Assembly (NCBI RefSeq): GCF_002953195.1
Contig: NZ_CP026377.1
Location: 1,736,001-1,800,000 of the forward strand
Direction of reading: 5' to 3'
Length of the DNA stretch: 64,000 bases
Origin: Mixta gaviniae
Lineage (GTDB): Bacteria; Pseudomonadota; Gammaproteobacteria; Enterobacterales; Enterobacteriaceae
Positions 7,699-18,624 of this stretch are shown here, piece by piece. The notes beneath the pieces are model-generated. The model saw nothing but the letters and a program-made list of their open reading frames with translations, made no database searches and was not told the DNA's origin. Every line of letters starts with the position of its first letter. Position 1 is the first letter of the stretch. Made by a program: the position numbers and the translations under genes.

Positions 7699-8849
7699 GC
7701 CTGATTCTGCATCTTAATTTGCTGGCTGCGCAGCGCCAGCGCCAGCGGCTCATAGAGCGTGCGGCTGCCGTTAGGGTCGGGCAGGCCGAATAGCGGGCCG
7801 GGCGAGCGGCGATCGTCCGCCCAGGCCGGATACTCCACCACCGGATAGATCGAAATGCCCTCCATCGCCACGCCGCGCTCCAGCGCCAGCTGCACCTGAT
7901 CGGCCACCACGTTTAGCCAGTTCGCCCGCGCTTCGCCCTCCGCCCCGGTTTCCGCCAGCAGCATCGGACGCTGATAGCGCTGCCACACCTCTTCCAGCAG
8001 CAGATGCAGCGGCCGCCAGGCGGGATGGGCGATGGTTAGCGGTGAGCCGTCGCTTAGCCACTGATTATCGGGATAGTAGTTCAGGCCGATAATATCCAGC
8101 GCCGCCGGGCTGCCGCCCAGCTCGGGAAACTGGCGGCCGCACAGCATATCCCAGGCGTCGAACTGCGCCAGGTTCTGACGCGTCGCTTCTTCACGTGCCG
8201 CCGCGCTGTCGTTGGCCGGCGCCACATGTACCAGCGGATCGGTCAGCACAAAGCGCGCCTGCGGATAGACTTCGCGGATCGCCGCGATCGCCGCCAGGCT
8301 GGCGCGCACCAGCTGCTGCTTTAGCGCCGGGCCGCGTCCGCTGGTGTAGGGATTCAGCCACGCGACCTCCGCGCCCGCCCAGGACCAGAACGAAATCTGA
8401 TTCACCGGCGTAAAGAAGGGCTGTTCAATGCCTTCGTTACGCATCACCTCGGCCATCGCTTTGGCGAAGCGGGCAAAGGCGGTAACAAATTCAGCGGACC
8501 AGATATTGAGATGCGCCGGATAGCCGAAGTGCGCCACCTCCCAGATTATCTGAATGCCGTGCTGGCTGGCGGCATGCACCATCGGCAGAAAAGAGGACCA
8601 GTCATACTCGCCGGGCTTTTTCTCGATCAGATACCAGCGCGCGCCGTCACGCGCGGTCAGCAGGCGATGCTCCGCCAGCGCGGCGTAATCTTTATGCGCC
8701 AACATGTCATGGCCGCTGCTGATGATCATATCGAGGCGTTTGCCTTCGCCGCGGCAGGCGGTGGAGCAGGGGAAGCTGCCCTGAAAAAAGCTGTTAAACA
8801 GCGACGGTTGATGACGCTGCGGCGACATCGGCGAAGATGTGGTTGGCAT
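7695..8849 (-). CDS. GH1-like (beta-glucosidase superfamily) TIM-barrel protein with Gln at the acid/base position
   Basis: A 384-residue protein resembling family-1 glycoside hydrolases. After a short N-terminal extension it reads [20 protein letters not shown] (barrel start), then the acid/base region [15 protein letters not shown] at the end of strand 4. [14 protein letters not shown] follows, then the nucleophile-strand region [13 protein letters not shown]. In GH1 enzymes strand 4 ends in Asn-Glu and strand 7 carries the nucleophile Glu. Here the first is Asn-Gln (codon CAG) and the second is kept. No signal peptide is visible, so it is probably cytoplasmic. ATG 8849 has GGGAGAAG six nt upstream. 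It is divergent from ymdB. Substrate unknown. Confidence 0.7.
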   Translation of the reverse strand: MPTTSSPMSPQRHQPSLFNSFFQGSFPCSTACRGEGKRLDMIISSGHDMLAHKDYAALAEHRLLTARDGARWYLIEKKPGEYDWSSFLPMVHAASQHGIQIIWEVAHFGYPAHLNIWSAEFVTAFARFAKAMAEVMRNEGIEQPFFTPVNQISFWSWAGAEVAWLNPYTSGRGPALKQQLVRASLAAIAAIREVYPQARFVLTDPLVHVAPANDSAAAREEATRQNLAQFDAWDMLCGRQFPELGGSPAALDIIGLNYYPDNQWLSDGSPLTIAHPAWRPLHLLLEEVWQRYQRPMLLAETGAEGEARANWLNVVADQVQLALERGVAMEGISIYPVVEYPAWADDRRSPGPLFGLPDPNGSRTLYEPLALALRSQQIKMQNQA

Positions 8850-8956
8850 GCGGTTCTTCTCCCGTGAAAAAGGCAGGCGCGGAACGTTTCGCTAAGTCTA
8901 GACTAAATGACAATCCTGACCTGATTTTCGCAGCACATATTCCCGAGGAGGCAACG

Positions 8957-9508
8957 ATGCATAACCGACTGCGTATTATGCGGGGCGACATTACCCGGCT
9001 GGAAGTGGACGCCATCGTCAATGCGGCGAACAGCAGCCTGCTGGGCGGCGGCGGGGTGGATGGCGCCATCCATCGTGCCGCCGGCCCGGCGCTGCTTGCC
9101 GAGTGTCGCCATCTGGCCGCCACGCGCGGCGGCTGTCCCACCGGCGAAGCGGTGCTGACCGGCGCCGGCAATCTGCCGGCGCGGGCGGTGATCCATACCG
9201 TCGGCCCGGTGTGGCGCGGCGGCCAGCAGGGCGAAGCGGAACTGCTGGCCAACGCCTGGCGCAACAGCCTGCGGCTGGCGGCGGAGAACCGTTTCGCCAC
9301 CATCGCCTTTCCGGCGATCTCCACCGGCATTTACGGCTATCCTAAAGCGGCGGCGGCAACCATTGCGCTGCGCACCATTAATGACTTTTTCCTGCATCAT
9401 GACTATCCGCAGGAGGTGTGGCTGGTCTGTTTTGATGAGGAGATGTACCACCTTTATCAGCAGCAATCGGAACAGTCGCATGACGCCCGGGGAACGCAGG
9501 GTGAATAA
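8957..9508 (+). CDS. ymdB: Macrodomain O-acetyl-ADP-ribose deacetylase
   Basis: A 183-residue macrodomain protein matching E. coli YmdB. YmdB hydrolyses O-acetyl-ADP-ribose and also modulates RNase III. Visible signatures are the nucleotide-binding [20 protein letters not shown], the glycine-rich [10 protein letters not shown] loop and the strand [10 protein letters not shown]. The start at 8957 has a perfect GAGGAGG 5 nt upstream and gives the expected first residues [20 protein letters not shown]. The frame is open further upstream, but nothing supports an earlier start. It is followed after 32 nt by clsC, the same pair as in E. coli. Confidence 0.93.
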   Translation: MHNRLRIMRGDITRLEVDAIVNAANSSLLGGGGVDGAIHRAAGPALLAECRHLAATRGGCPTGEAVLTGAGNLPARAVIHTVGPVWRGGQQGEAELLANAWRNSLRLAAENRFATIAFPAISTGIYGYPKAAAATIALRTINDFFLHHDYPQEVWLVCFDEEMYHLYQQQSEQSHDARGTQGE

Positions 9509-9540
9509 TAACGATCAGACCCATAAAAAAAGGACCATCA

Positions 9541-11013
9541 ATGGCTGAAGCACTTTATTCGCAGGATAACTTTACGCCTGCCGACAGCCGCACTCGCCTC
9601 GCCAGGGCGGTGACGCCGCGAATCGCTCAGCATCCCCGCCACAGCGGTCTGCATCCGCTCAGCGACGGGCTTGACGCCTTCGCCGCGCGCTATCTGCTGC
9701 TGTCGATGGCGGAAGAGCGCATTGATATTCAGTACTATATCTGGCAGAACGATATGTCGGGCCGGCTGCTGTTCAGCGCCCTGCTGGAGGCGGCCGATCG
9801 CGGCGTGCAGGTGCGTCTGCTGCTGGATGATAACAACACCATGGGGCTGGACCAGACCCTCAGTGAACTGAACCGGCATCCGCAGATTGCCATTCGCCTG
9901 TTCAATCCCTTTTCGTTTCGTACGCTGCGCGCGCTGGGCTACCTCAGCGATTTCGCGCGCCTTAACCGGCGCATGCACAATAAAAGCCTGATCGTCGACA
10001 ATATGGTGACCATTGTCGGCGGCCGTAATATCGGCGACGAATATTTTGGCGCGGGCAAGCAGCCGCTGTTTTCCGATCTTGACGTGATGGCGATCGGGCC
10101 GGTGGTGGAGGAGGTAGCGGACGATTTTGAGCGCTACTGGCACAGCGGCGCGGTCAAAACCTTTGAATCGGTGGTGGATGAAGCGAGTGACGAATCGCAG
10201 ACCGCGGTGCGCCTGCCGGAAGCCTGGCGCGACAGCGAGCAGGTGCAGCGCTACATGCAGCGCGTACAGTCGAGCGGCTATATGTCGCAGCTGGACAGCG
10301 GCGAACTGGAGATGATTTGGGCGCCGGCGCGCCTGCTGAGCGACGATCCGCGTAAAGGATTGGGCAAAGCGCGGCGCGGCACCCTGCTGCCGCAGCGCAT
10401 GATGGAGGTGATCGGACGGCCGCAGCGGCAGTTCGACATTATCTCCGCCTATTTTGTCCCGACGCGCGCCGGGGTGGCGCAGTTGCTGGGGTTGGTGCGC
10501 AACGGCGTCAGCATCGCCATTCTGACCAATTCGCTGGCGGCGAACGATGTGTCGGTGGTGCATGCCGGCTACGCCAAATGGCGCAAAAAGCTGCTGCGCC
10601 ACGGCGTCAAACTCTATGAACTGAAGCCGCAGCACAACGGCGAAGAGCGGCCGCACGATCGCGGGTTGACCGGCAACTCCGGCTCCAGTCTGCATGCCAA
10701 AACCTTCAGCGTCGACAATGAAAAGGTGTTTATCGGCTCGTTTAACTTCGATCCGCGTTCGGCGGTGCTGAACACCGAAATGGGGCTGCTGATTGAGAGC
10801 GACGTGCTGGCGAGCAATATCCATCAGCGTTTTGTCGAAGAGATGCGCGATCGCGCCTGGTCGCTGAGGCTGGATAAGTGGGGGCGCATTAACTGGGTAG
10901 AATATGAGGGCGAGGCGGGCGAGGTGGTGCATAAGCACGAACCGAAAACGCGCTTCTGGCAGCGGCTGCTGGTGCGTCTGGTCTGGCGTCTGCCGGTAGA
11001 GTGGCTGTTGTAG
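9541..11013 (+). CDS. clsC: Cardiolipin synthase C
   Basis: A 490-residue phospholipase-D-superfamily enzyme with two HKD motifs: HNKSLIVDN (about residues 142-150) and HAKTFSVDN (about 386-394), each followed by the expected glycine and asparagine pattern (GGRNIGDEYF, GSFNFDPRS). E. coli ClsC (YmdC) joins phosphatidylethanolamine and phosphatidylglycerol into cardiolipin and needs YmdB for full activity, which fits the adjacency. It follows ymdB by 32 nt, and an AAAAAAAGGA ribosome site precedes the ATG. Confidence 0.93.
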   Translation: MAEALYSQDNFTPADSRTRLARAVTPRIAQHPRHSGLHPLSDGLDAFAARYLLLSMAEERIDIQYYIWQNDMSGRLLFSALLEAADRGVQVRLLLDDNNTMGLDQTLSELNRHPQIAIRLFNPFSFRTLRALGYLSDFARLNRRMHNKSLIVDNMVTIVGGRNIGDEYFGAGKQPLFSDLDVMAIGPVVEEVADDFERYWHSGAVKTFESVVDEASDESQTAVRLPEAWRDSEQVQRYMQRVQSSGYMSQLDSGELEMIWAPARLLSDDPRKGLGKARRGTLLPQRMMEVIGRPQRQFDIISAYFVPTRAGVAQLLGLVRNGVSIAILTNSLAANDVSVVHAGYAKWRKKLLRHGVKLYELKPQHNGEERPHDRGLTGNSGSSLHAKTFSVDNEKVFIGSFNFDPRSAVLNTEMGLLIESDVLASNIHQRFVEEMRDRAWSLRLDKWGRINWVEYEGEAGEVVHKHEPKTRFWQRLLVRLVWRLPVEWLL

Positions 11014-11060
11014 GCGGGCCTTGCGGCCCGCCGGACGCTGGAAGCCGCCGCGGCGGCTTC
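11013..11060. other. Two adjacent GC-rich perfect palindromes between convergent genes
   Basis: Arms 11013-11020/11025-11032 (8 bp, TTGC loop) and 11041-11049/11052-11060 (9 bp, 2-nt centre), lying between the clsC stop and the opgC stop. Neither is followed by a T run on either strand. They could act as a bidirectional roadblock or a 3'-end mRNA stabiliser, but do not qualify as classic terminators. Confidence 0.5.
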
Positions 11061-11065
11061 AGGGT

Positions 11066-12196
11066 TCAGGCCTCAGGGCGGCGCTTTTTGCCGGAGAAGA
11101 GAAAGCGCAGCAGCGGAATGCGCAGGTGGATCTCATACAGCAGAAAGGCGATACCGAAGACAAACGCCAGGCCGGCGACAAAGCCCAGCGCATTATTATG
11201 GATGTGCGGCGTAATAAAGATGCCGTACAGCAGCGTCAGCGGATGATGTACCAGGTAGATAAACAGCGAGGCGTTCACCAGCCAGGTAATGCGCGGCGAG
11301 TGGGCATTCAGGAAGCGATGGCCGAAGGCAAACACCACGTTGACCATCCACAGCCCCATCAGCATCGACACCACGGCGTCGATTTCATACATCCAGCCTT
11401 CGCCGCTGCTGTAGCGCTGGTTCGCCATATAAGCGATAAACGCCAGCGCGGCGCCGAGCGCCGTCCAGGGATTAAAGCGGACAAAGCGCGCCTTCAGCGC
11501 CGGATTGCGCCACGCCAGCGCGCCGAGCCAGAAGAAGGGCAGGTAAAACAGCGTCTGCATCACCACAAAATTAAACAGCCCGTCGATCAGCAGCGCCGGC
11601 TGGAAAATAAAGATCAGCCGGCGCATGACGCACCAGCAGAGGCTGTAGAACAAAATTGCCAAGGTTAAGGTCATCCAGCCTGGCGCTTCCGTTCCTTCGC
11701 TGGCTGTTCCGCCGCGCAGGCGACGGAACAGCCACAGACCGAGGGTCGTGAAGATCACCAGGACCAGTAAAAACCACAGGTGCGAGATCAGTTCCCAGAC
11801 CAGCGTGTTGTACTTTTCATAGCTCGAGAACTGCGGCCAGCCGGTCACTTTGCCGGTCCACGCCTTCAGCATAAAAAACTGCGGCAGCGTGATCAGCGGA
11901 ATGGCGGTCAACATCGGGATGCCGACGCGCTCGACGCGCACCTTCCACCACTCTTTCGGTGCGTAGCGCAGATAGAGCATATAAGAGAAGTAGCCGGAAA
12001 TAACGAAAAAGACCTGCATGCGGAAAGCATGGATAAAATCGTTAAATATTGTTAACCAGAGCGACGACTCCACACTGTTAACGGACCACTGGTGGCTGGA
12101 ATAAATAAGTGAAACATGAAAAGGGACGCCAAGAAGCATCAGATAGGCGCGAATTGAGTCAAAAAAATATTCACGCTGCTGGGTTTTTGTACGCAT
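11066..12196 (-). CDS. opgC: Glucan succinyltransferase OpgC
   Basis: A 376-residue polytopic membrane protein of the acyltransferase-3 family. Segment 1 is preceded by [20 protein letters not shown], which carries the conserved D-R pair. About ten hydrophobic segments follow, and the protein ends in a basic tail ([12 protein letters not shown]). OpgC (MdoC) adds succinyl groups to osmoregulated periplasmic glucans after their synthesis by OpgG and OpgH. The gene is divergent from opgGH as in E. coli, with 238 bp between start codons holding both promoters. Confidence 0.9.
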   Translation of the reverse strand: MRTKTQQREYFFDSIRAYLMLLGVPFHVSLIYSSHQWSVNSVESSLWLTIFNDFIHAFRMQVFFVISGYFSYMLYLRYAPKEWWKVRVERVGIPMLTAIPLITLPQFFMLKAWTGKVTGWPQFSSYEKYNTLVWELISHLWFLLVLVIFTTLGLWLFRRLRGGTASEGTEAPGWMTLTLAILFYSLCWCVMRRLIFIFQPALLIDGLFNFVVMQTLFYLPFFWLGALAWRNPALKARFVRFNPWTALGAALAFIAYMANQRYSSGEGWMYEIDAVVSMLMGLWMVNVVFAFGHRFLNAHSPRITWLVNASLFIYLVHHPLTLLYGIFITPHIHNNALGFVAGLAFVFGIAFLLYEIHLRIPLLRFLFSGKKRRPEA

Positions 12197-12434
12197 AATT
12201 ATCCAGTTTTAGTACGTTTTTTACTCCGGTTCACCCTGAACCTGATAAAAGTGAGCGCTTTACTTTACCGGAGCGGGAATCCATATAATATCAGCCGATT
12301 CTGTAACAGACGATCAACCAGGGTTAACGCCGCCAGCCCAGGGCAAACGGGAACAAAACCGCTGATATACTGTCGGAAAACCGAATAATCCATTAATATG
12401 GATGGGATTGATTTAAGCACACGAAAGGGGGGAT

Positions 12435-14000
12435 GTGCTGATTACTAACAAAAATAAAACGGAACTGAAAAAACTGCACTGGGTAGGTGCGGCAGTTCTG
12501 CTTGCCTTGTATGCCAACACCGGTTGGGCTTTTAGCATTGACGATGTGGCAAAAGAGGCGAAATCGTTAGCGGGAAAAAGTTTTGAAGCGCCGAAGAGCA
12601 ATTTGCCCTCTCAGTTTCGTGACATGAAATATGCTGACTATCAGCAGATTCAGTTTAATCACGATAAAGCGTACTGGAACAAACTGAAAACGCCATTCAA
12701 GCTGGAGTTTTATCATCAGGGCATGTATTTCGACACGCCGGTGAAACTTCATGAAATCACCGCCAACACGGTGCGTGAAATCAAATACAGCCCGGACTAC
12801 TTTAATTTCGGCAATGTACAGCACGATCCGGAAACCATTAAGAACCTCGGCTTCGCCGGGTTTAAGGTTCTGTATCCGCTCAACGCCAAAGGGAAAGATG
12901 ACGAGATCACCAGCTTCCTCGGCGCCAGCTATTTCCGCGTTATCGGCGGCGGCCAGGTCTATGGTCTCTCCTCGCGCGGTCTGGCGATCGATACCGCGCT
13001 GCCGTCCGGCGAAGAGTTCCCACGCTTCCGCGAGTTCTGGGTGCAGCGTCCGAAGCCGCAGGATAAGCAGCTGGTGATCTATGCGCTGCTCGATTCGCCG
13101 CGCGCTACCGGCGCCTATCGCTTTGTGCTGCGTCCGGGCAGCGACACCAATGTCGACGTGCAGGCGAAAGTCTATCTGCGCGATAAAGTGGGCAAGCTGG
13201 GCGTCGCGCCGCTGACCAGCATGTTCCTCTATGGCCCGAATCAGCCTTCTCCGATAGTGAACTACCGTCCTTCGCTGCATGATTCTAACGGGTTGTCGAT
13301 TCACGCCGGCAACGGCGAGTGGATCTGGCGTCCGCTGAACAATCCGCGCCATCTGGCGGTCAGCACCTTTACCGTGGAAAACCCGAGAGGTTTCGGCCTG
13401 CTGCAGCGCGGACGCGAGTTTAATCAATACCAGGATCTCGATGACCGTTACGATCTGCGCCCGAGCGGCTGGATCGAGCCGCAGGGCGACTGGGGCAAAG
13501 GGCGCGTCGAGCTGGTGGAGATCCCGACGGCGGATGAGACCAACGACAACATCGTCGCCTTCTGGACGCCGGAGAACCTGCCGGATCCGGGCAAGGAAAT
13601 GAACTTTAAATATCGTCTGCACTTTACCCGTGATGAAGACCAGCTGCATTCGCCGGAAACGGCATGGGTGAAAAATACGCTGCGCTCCACCGGCGATGTG
13701 AAACAGTCGAACCTGGTGCGTCAGCCAGACGGCACCCTCGCCTTCGTGGTCGATTTCGTCGGCGAAGAGATGAGCAAGCTGGCGGACAATACGCCGGTCG
13801 CGCCGCAGGTCAGCATCGGCAACAACGGTGAGATTGTTGAACAGAGCGTACGCTATAACCCGGTCACCAAAGGCTGGCGCTTAATGCTGCGCATCCGCGT
13901 TAAAGACAATAAGCAGCCGACCGAAATGCGCGCCGCACTGGTTAACGGTGATAAAGCGCTGACGGAAACATGGAGCTATCAGTTGCCTGCCAATGAATAA
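12435..14000 (+). CDS. opgG: Periplasmic glucan biosynthesis protein OpgG
   Basis: A 521-residue exported protein with a signal peptide (hydrophobic [14 protein letters not shown], cleavage probably after GWA) and the mature start [20 protein letters not shown], nearly identical to E. coli OpgG by eye. OpgG acts with OpgH to build and branch the beta-1,2-linked glucose backbone of osmoregulated periplasmic glucans. GTG 12435 is the chosen start. It follows AGGGGGG very closely and gives about ten more N-terminal residues than E. coli, so the exact start is uncertain. The stop overlaps opgH by 8 nt (ATGAATAA). Confidence 0.95.
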   Translation: MLITNKNKTELKKLHWVGAAVLLALYANTGWAFSIDDVAKEAKSLAGKSFEAPKSNLPSQFRDMKYADYQQIQFNHDKAYWNKLKTPFKLEFYHQGMYFDTPVKLHEITANTVREIKYSPDYFNFGNVQHDPETIKNLGFAGFKVLYPLNAKGKDDEITSFLGASYFRVIGGGQVYGLSSRGLAIDTALPSGEEFPRFREFWVQRPKPQDKQLVIYALLDSPRATGAYRFVLRPGSDTNVDVQAKVYLRDKVGKLGVAPLTSMFLYGPNQPSPIVNYRPSLHDSNGLSIHAGNGEWIWRPLNNPRHLAVSTFTVENPRGFGLLQRGREFNQYQDLDDRYDLRPSGWIEPQGDWGKGRVELVEIPTADETNDNIVAFWTPENLPDPGKEMNFKYRLHFTRDEDQLHSPETAWVKNTLRSTGDVKQSNLVRQPDGTLAFVVDFVGEEMSKLADNTPVAPQVSIGNNGEIVEQSVRYNPVTKGWRLMLRIRVKDNKQPTEMRAALVNGDKALTETWSYQLPANE

Positions 14001-16557
14001 ATCAATGCTTACTCCAGCCGACTATGTCGACGCGCTGCCGCTGACGCCGGAACGCAAAGCGGCGCTGTCGTCCAGCCTGCCCGCCCAGGAGGCGGGCGGT
14101 GACGTCTACAGTAAACTGCACCAGCAGCTGGGCCAGGGCGGCCCGGCTGAGGCTCGCCCTGACGATGCGCCGCTGACCTCGGTCAAAGCGCGCATCGAAA
14201 TGAGCTGGCCCGACTCTGTCGACGGCGGAAAACAGTTCGGTCAGGATTATCTTGACCGTACGACGCTGAAGGCGATGCCGCCGGTAAAGCGCTCGCTAAT
14301 GTTCCCGGAAGCCTGGCGCACCAACCCGCTGGCCCGCGCCTGGGATTCGCTGCGCGGCCGCAAATCAACGCCGCGCTATGCCACGGCGGAAGAGCAGCGC
14401 CAGGAAGATAAATGGCGCCACGTCGGCTCCATTCGTCGCTATATTCTCCTGATCCTCACCCTGTTCCAGACGGTGATCGCCACCTGGTATATGAAAACCA
14501 TTCTGCCTTACCAGGGCTGGGCGCTGATCGACCCGATGGATATGCTGAACCAGAACTGGCAACAGTCGCTGCTGCAGCTGCTGCCTTATGTGCTGCAGAC
14601 CGGCATCCTGTTCCTGTTCGCCATTCTGTTCTGCTGGGTCTCGGCGGGCTTCTGGACAGCGCTGATGGGCTTCCTGCAGCTGATGATCGGGCGCGATAAA
14701 TACAGCATCTCCTATACGCTGAACGGCGACGAGCCGATCGACCCGACGCACCGCACGGCGCTGATCATGCCGATCTGTAACGAAGATGTGGAACGCGTCT
14801 TCGCCGGTCTGCGCGCCACCTGGGAATCGGTAGTGCGCAGCGGCGAAAGCGACCACTTCGACGTTTACATCCTCAGCGACAGCTACGACGCCGATATCGC
14901 CATGGCGGAGCAGAAAGCGTGGATGGAGCTGGTGCGCGACGTGGGCGGCGCGGGCAAGATTTTCTATCGCCGCCGTCGCCGCCGCGTGAAGCGTAAAAGC
15001 GGCAACATCGACGACTTCTGCCGTCGCTGGGGCAGCCAGTACAGCTACATGGTGGTGCTGGACGCCGACAGCGTCATGAGCGGTGAATGCCTGACCGGTC
15101 TGGTGCGCATGATGGAAGCGAACCCGAACGCCGGCATTATCCAGTCTTCGCCGAAGGCGTCAGGCATGGATACGCTCTATGCGCGCTGTCAGCAGTTCGC
15201 CACCCGCGTTTACGGGCCGCTGTTTACCGCCGGTCTGCACTTCTGGCAGCTGGGTGAATCGCACTACTGGGGCCACAACGCGATTATCCGCGTGCAGCCC
15301 TTTATTGAGCATTGTGCGCTGGCGCCGCTGCCGGGCGAAGGGTCGTTCGCCGGCTCGATCCTCTCTCACGACTTTGTCGAAGCCGCGCTGATGCGCCGTG
15401 CCGGCTGGGGCGTCTGGATCGCTTACGACCTGCCTGGCTCTTATGAAGAGCTGCCGCCGAACCTGCTGGACGAGCTGAAGCGCGACCGTCGCTGGTGTCA
15501 TGGCAACCTGATGAACTTCCGCCTGTTCCTGGTGAAAGGTATGCACCCGGTACATCGCGCGGTGTTCCTGACCGGCGTGATGTCCTATCTCTCCGCGCCG
15601 CTTTGGTTTATGTTCCTCGCGCTCTCGACGGCGCTGCAGGTGGTGCATACCCTGATGGAGCCGCAGTACTTCCTGCAGCCGCGTCAGCTGTTCCCGGTGT
15701 GGCCGCAGTGGCGTCCGGAGCTGGCGATCGCGCTGTTCTCCACCACGCTGGTGCTGCTGTTCCTGCCGAAGCTGCTGAGCGTGGTGCTGATCTGGTTCAA
15801 AGGGGCGAAAGGCTACGGCGGCGCGCTGCGTCTGCTGGTATCGATGCTGCTGGAGATGCTGTTCTCGGTGCTGCTGGCGCCGGTGCGCATGCTGTTCCAT
15901 ACGGTGTTTGTGGTCAGCGCCTTCCTGGGCTGGGAAGTGGTGTGGAACTCGCCGCAGCGCGATGATGACGCCACGCCGTGGAGCGAAGCGTTCCGTCGTC
16001 ACGGTTCACAGATGCTGCTGGGCATCGTCTGGGCGGCCGGCATGGGCTGGCTGGACCTGAATTTCCTCTGGTGGCTGTCGCCGATCGTCTTCTCGCTGAT
16101 CCTGTCGCCGTTCGTCTCGGTGGTTTCCAGCCGCGCAAGCAACGGCCTGGCGACCAAACGCGCCAAATTGTTCCTGATCCCGGAAGAGTACGCGCCGCCG
16201 AAAGAGCTGCAGGATACCGATGCCTATCTGCAGCTGAACCGCGAACGCGCCCTGAAGCATGGCTTTATGCATGCGCTGTTCCATCCGTCGTTTAACGCGC
16301 TGGCGACCGCTTTGGCGACGTCGCGTCACCTGAAAAGCGACCTGCTGGATCACGCGCGCGACCGTCGGGTCGAGCATGCGTTAAGCGATGCGCCTGCGAA
16401 GCTGAGCCGCGATGAGCGCCTGGCGCTGATCAGCGATCCGGTAACGCTGGCGCGCCTGCACTATCGGCTGTGGCAGGATGCGGAAAAATATCATGAGTGG
16501 CTCGATTACTATCGAACGCTGCAGCTCAACCCGCTGGCGCTGGCGCCGGCGAAATAA
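13993..16557 (+). CDS. opgH: Membrane glucosyltransferase OpgH
   Basis: An 854-residue inner-membrane enzyme (E. coli 847). A long cytoplasmic N-terminus is followed by two membrane helices and a family-2 glycosyltransferase domain (about 250-520) with the metal-binding [14 protein letters not shown] and the acceptor-site [13 protein letters not shown]. At least five further helices follow. It polymerises glucose from UDP-glucose and passes the chain to OpgG. In E. coli it also slows FtsZ assembly at high UDP-glucose. Translation is coupled to opgG by the 8-nt overlap. Confidence 0.95.
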   Translation: MNKSMLTPADYVDALPLTPERKAALSSSLPAQEAGGDVYSKLHQQLGQGGPAEARPDDAPLTSVKARIEMSWPDSVDGGKQFGQDYLDRTTLKAMPPVKRSLMFPEAWRTNPLARAWDSLRGRKSTPRYATAEEQRQEDKWRHVGSIRRYILLILTLFQTVIATWYMKTILPYQGWALIDPMDMLNQNWQQSLLQLLPYVLQTGILFLFAILFCWVSAGFWTALMGFLQLMIGRDKYSISYTLNGDEPIDPTHRTALIMPICNEDVERVFAGLRATWESVVRSGESDHFDVYILSDSYDADIAMAEQKAWMELVRDVGGAGKIFYRRRRRRVKRKSGNIDDFCRRWGSQYSYMVVLDADSVMSGECLTGLVRMMEANPNAGIIQSSPKASGMDTLYARCQQFATRVYGPLFTAGLHFWQLGESHYWGHNAIIRVQPFIEHCALAPLPGEGSFAGSILSHDFVEAALMRRAGWGVWIAYDLPGSYEELPPNLLDELKRDRRWCHGNLMNFRLFLVKGMHPVHRAVFLTGVMSYLSAPLWFMFLALSTALQVVHTLMEPQYFLQPRQLFPVWPQWRPELAIALFSTTLVLLFLPKLLSVVLIWFKGAKGYGGALRLLVSMLLEMLFSVLLAPVRMLFHTVFVVSAFLGWEVVWNSPQRDDDATPWSEAFRRHGSQMLLGIVWAAGMGWLDLNFLWWLSPIVFSLILSPFVSVVSSRASNGLATKRAKLFLIPEEYAPPKELQDTDAYLQLNRERALKHGFMHALFHPSFNALATALATSRHLKSDLLDHARDRRVEHALSDAPAKLSRDERLALISDPVTLARLHYRLWQDAEKYHEWLDYYRTLQLNPLALAPAK

Positions 16558-16559
16558 GC

Positions 16560-16645
16560 TGTGCGGCCTGCGGGCCACAGTGAAAAACGCACGCGCCGTC
16601 GCTGGTGGCGTGCGAAAGACAGGCGGCCTGCGGGCCGCCTTTTTT
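16560..16645 (+). terminator. Tandem hairpins ending in an intrinsic terminator after opgGH
   Basis: The distal hairpin has arms 16622-16628 and 16633-16639 with a TGCG loop, followed by six T (16640-16645), and is a convincing intrinsic terminator. The proximal hairpin just after the opgH stop reuses the same GGCCTGCGGGCC core (about 16567-16578) but lacks a T run. Confidence 0.8.
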
Positions 16646-16744
16646 ATTGCCGACGCCGGCTTTACGCTACCTTTACCTTCAGAACGCTGGCGGACAGGGG
16701 CAGGGCGGATACAATGGCCTGGTTTATGCTAAGGGGGTAAGCGG

Positions 16745-16984
16745 GTGAAGAAGAGGTTAGGCAGCATCATGCTGCTGGCAGCGACGTTGCTGCTAAGCGG
16801 CTGCGGCAGCATTATCAGTCGCACGGTGCCCGGGCAGGGGCACGGCAATCAATATTATCCGGGGGTGCAGTGGGATGTGCGCGACACGCCGTGGCGCTTC
16901 TTGACCATTATCGACGTGCCGCTATCGGCCCTGCTGGATACGCTGTTGTTGCCGGTGGATGCGCAGCACGGTCCCTATGAGTAG
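16745..16984 (+). CDS. yceK: YceK-family lipoprotein
   Basis: A 79-residue lipoprotein: basic start, hydrophobic run, lipobox LLSGC with Cys at residue 20. It continues GSIISRTVPGQGHGNQYYPG and ends LLLPVDAQHGPYE, nearly the E. coli YceK sequence as I recall it. It starts at GTG 16745 with AGGGGG about 8 nt upstream. Function is unknown. Asp is absent at the position after the acylated Cys, so export to the outer membrane by Lol is likely. It is convergent with msyB, 18 nt apart. Confidence 0.9.
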   Translation: MKKRLGSIMLLAATLLLSGCGSIISRTVPGQGHGNQYYPGVQWDVRDTPWRFLTIIDVPLSALLDTLLLPVDAQHGPYE

Positions 16985-17002
16985 TCAGCCGCGGCGCGGC
17001 GC

Positions 17003-17404
17003 TTACCAGCGGTCAGATTCGTTATTGCTGCCGCTGTCTTCCCACTCCTGTGCTACCGCTTCGCCTTCTTCGGTATCGAGCGGCGGTTCAAGCTGGAATT
17101 CGCCCTCATCCCACTCGTGCAGCGTGTTCTCCGGCATCCACTCCTGACGCAGTTCAACCTCATCGAAATCGCCGTCAAAAATCGCCTGCGCCGCTTCGCC
17201 GGTACGCAGCGGTAACAGTTCGCCGTCATCGCTCTCATCGGCAAGGAACTCCGCCTGCCACATAATCTCCCCATCCTGCATCACATATTTTTGCAGATTG
17301 AACTGTCCTGGTGACGCCTCGTCATTATCCAGCTCCGGGTGGTTCGCCAGAAACTCTTCACGGGCGTTATCAATCGCTTCTTCCAGTGTGCTAAACATGC
17401 TCAT
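17003..17404 (-). CDS. msyB: Acidic protein MsyB
   Basis: A 133-residue, strongly acidic cytoplasmic protein. MSMFSTLEEAIDNAREEFLA at the N-terminus and NTLHEWDEGEFQLEPPLDTE near the C-terminus match E. coli MsyB. MsyB was found as a multicopy suppressor of secY24 and secA defects, and in E. coli its expression rises under RpoS control. The biochemical role is unknown. It stands as a single gene, convergent with yceK. In E. coli mdtG lies between msyB and lpxL; here only about 150 bp separate them. Confidence 0.92.
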   Translation of the reverse strand: MSMFSTLEEAIDNAREEFLANHPELDNDEASPGQFNLQKYVMQDGEIMWQAEFLADESDDGELLPLRTGEAAQAIFDGDFDEVELRQEWMPENTLHEWDEGEFQLEPPLDTEEGEAVAQEWEDSGSNNESDRW

Positions 17405-17513
17405 TGGTCTCTCCTTACTCTCCTCGGGGATGGTTTCAGGAAAGGATAGACGAAGATTGGCCGCGTCATGGCTTCGTGCAAGAAAAAAGTGGGGGAGAGA
17501 CGGGGGAGAAAAG

Positions 17514-17545
17514 CGGCCCTTTCGCTCCGGGCAGGAACGAAAGGG
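17514..17545 (-). terminator. Probable lpxL terminator
   Basis: Inverted repeat with arms 17517-17528 and 17534-17545 (one mismatch inside). On the minus strand it is followed after three bases by CTTTTC. It lies 11 bp beyond the lpxL stop. The weak U tract makes this tentative. Confidence 0.5.
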
Positions 17546-17556
17546 CGCAGCGGAGA

Positions 17557-18477
17557 TTAATAGAGCCTGGGCTGGCCTTGCGGCCGCGTTTTAAAGCGGC
17601 GATGCAGCCACATATACTGCTCTGGCGCCATCAGGATCGCCTCTTCCACGATTTGGTTCATGCGTGCGGCGGTCGCCTCTTCGCTCTCGGTGGAGATATC
17701 CTCCACGTTCGGCAGCACCACCAGCTCATAGCCTTTGCCGTGCGGCAGACGACGCGGCACAAACGGGATCACCGCCGGCCTGGCGCTGCGGATCAGCAGA
17801 TAGCTGCCTTTGGTCGAAGCGGCGTCCGGCACCGCAAAGAAGGGCACAAAGACGCTGCTTTTCGGGCCGTAGTCATGATCGGGCGCGTACCAGATAATAT
17901 CGCCTGCCTTCAGCGCACGGATCATCCCCTTGAGATCTTTGCGATCGATCATGCTCTTATTGGATCGCATCCGTCCCCAGGTTTGCAGCCAGTCGATCAC
18001 CGGGTTGTCATTCGGTCGATAGACGCCGATACCGGGGTTGAGCATGCCGAAGATGCGGGCGCCCAGCTCCAGCGTCAGAAAATGCATGCCGATCAGCAGG
18101 ATCCCTTTTTTCGCCGCCAGCGCGCGCTTGATGTGTTCGTCGCCGGAGTTGGTAAACCATTTGCGTACCCGCCAGTCGGGCCAGAACCAGGCGATGCCGG
18201 TTTCCAGCAGCCCCATGCCGACCGATTCAAAGTTACGCTTGATCAGCGCTTCACGCTCGGCGGTGGGCATGGTGGGAAAACAGAGTTCCAGATTGCGGCG
18301 CGCAATCGCTACGCGCCGTTTCATAAAGCGCATCGATAAACGACCGAGGCCGCAGCCGAGGTGGTAAAGCACCGGATAGGGAAGCAGAACCACAAGATAA
18401 AGCAGGCCAATGCCAAGCCAGAGTAACCAGTAACGCGGATGCAGCAGATCGCGAGAAAATTGAGGCAGCTGAGTCAT
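17557..18477 (-). CDS. lpxL: Kdo2-lipid IVA lauroyltransferase
   Basis: A 306-residue inner-membrane acyltransferase of the LpxL/HtrB family, same length as E. coli LpxL. One N-terminal membrane anchor ([20 protein letters not shown]) precedes the catalytic His-x4-Glu motif in [35 protein letters not shown] provides conserved substrate-site residues. It transfers laurate from acyl-ACP to lipid A precursor. LpxM and LpxP are paralogues, but this position next to trhO and msyB is that of lpxL. Confidence 0.92.
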   Translation of the reverse strand: MTQLPQFSRDLLHPRYWLLWLGIGLLYLVVLLPYPVLYHLGCGLGRLSMRFMKRRVAIARRNLELCFPTMPTAEREALIKRNFESVGMGLLETGIAWFWPDWRVRKWFTNSGDEHIKRALAAKKGILLIGMHFLTLELGARIFGMLNPGIGVYRPNDNPVIDWLQTWGRMRSNKSMIDRKDLKGMIRALKAGDIIWYAPDHDYGPKSSVFVPFFAVPDAASTKGSYLLIRSARPAVIPFVPRRLPHGKGYELVVLPNVEDISTESEEATAARMNQIVEEAILMAPEQYMWLHRRFKTRPQGQPRLY

Positions 18478-18624
18478 GTTCTTCCAGATAGTCGTTGCGG
18501 CAGGCGTCAGGCTGCCGCAGTGTCCAGTTTAAGGGGCATATTGTGCCACTTTTTTTCGCCTGGCTGAAATAATGGTATCAGCCAATCTTTACGGCGGCGC
18601 TGACGAGGCGCCGCCGGCGAGGAT

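Noticed and set aside
8837..8956. N-terminal extension of YmdB
   Set aside because: The family begins at 8957, where there is a perfect GAGGAGG; the extension is merely an open frame in the intergenic region.
9538..10938. Long minus-strand frame of 466 codons
   Set aside because: Lies wholly opposite clsC, is rich in His, Arg and Gln as expected for an antisense shadow of a GC-rich gene, and has no ribosome site.
12567..13649. Minus-strand frame of 360 codons
   Set aside because: Shadow of opgG; no motif, no ribosome site.
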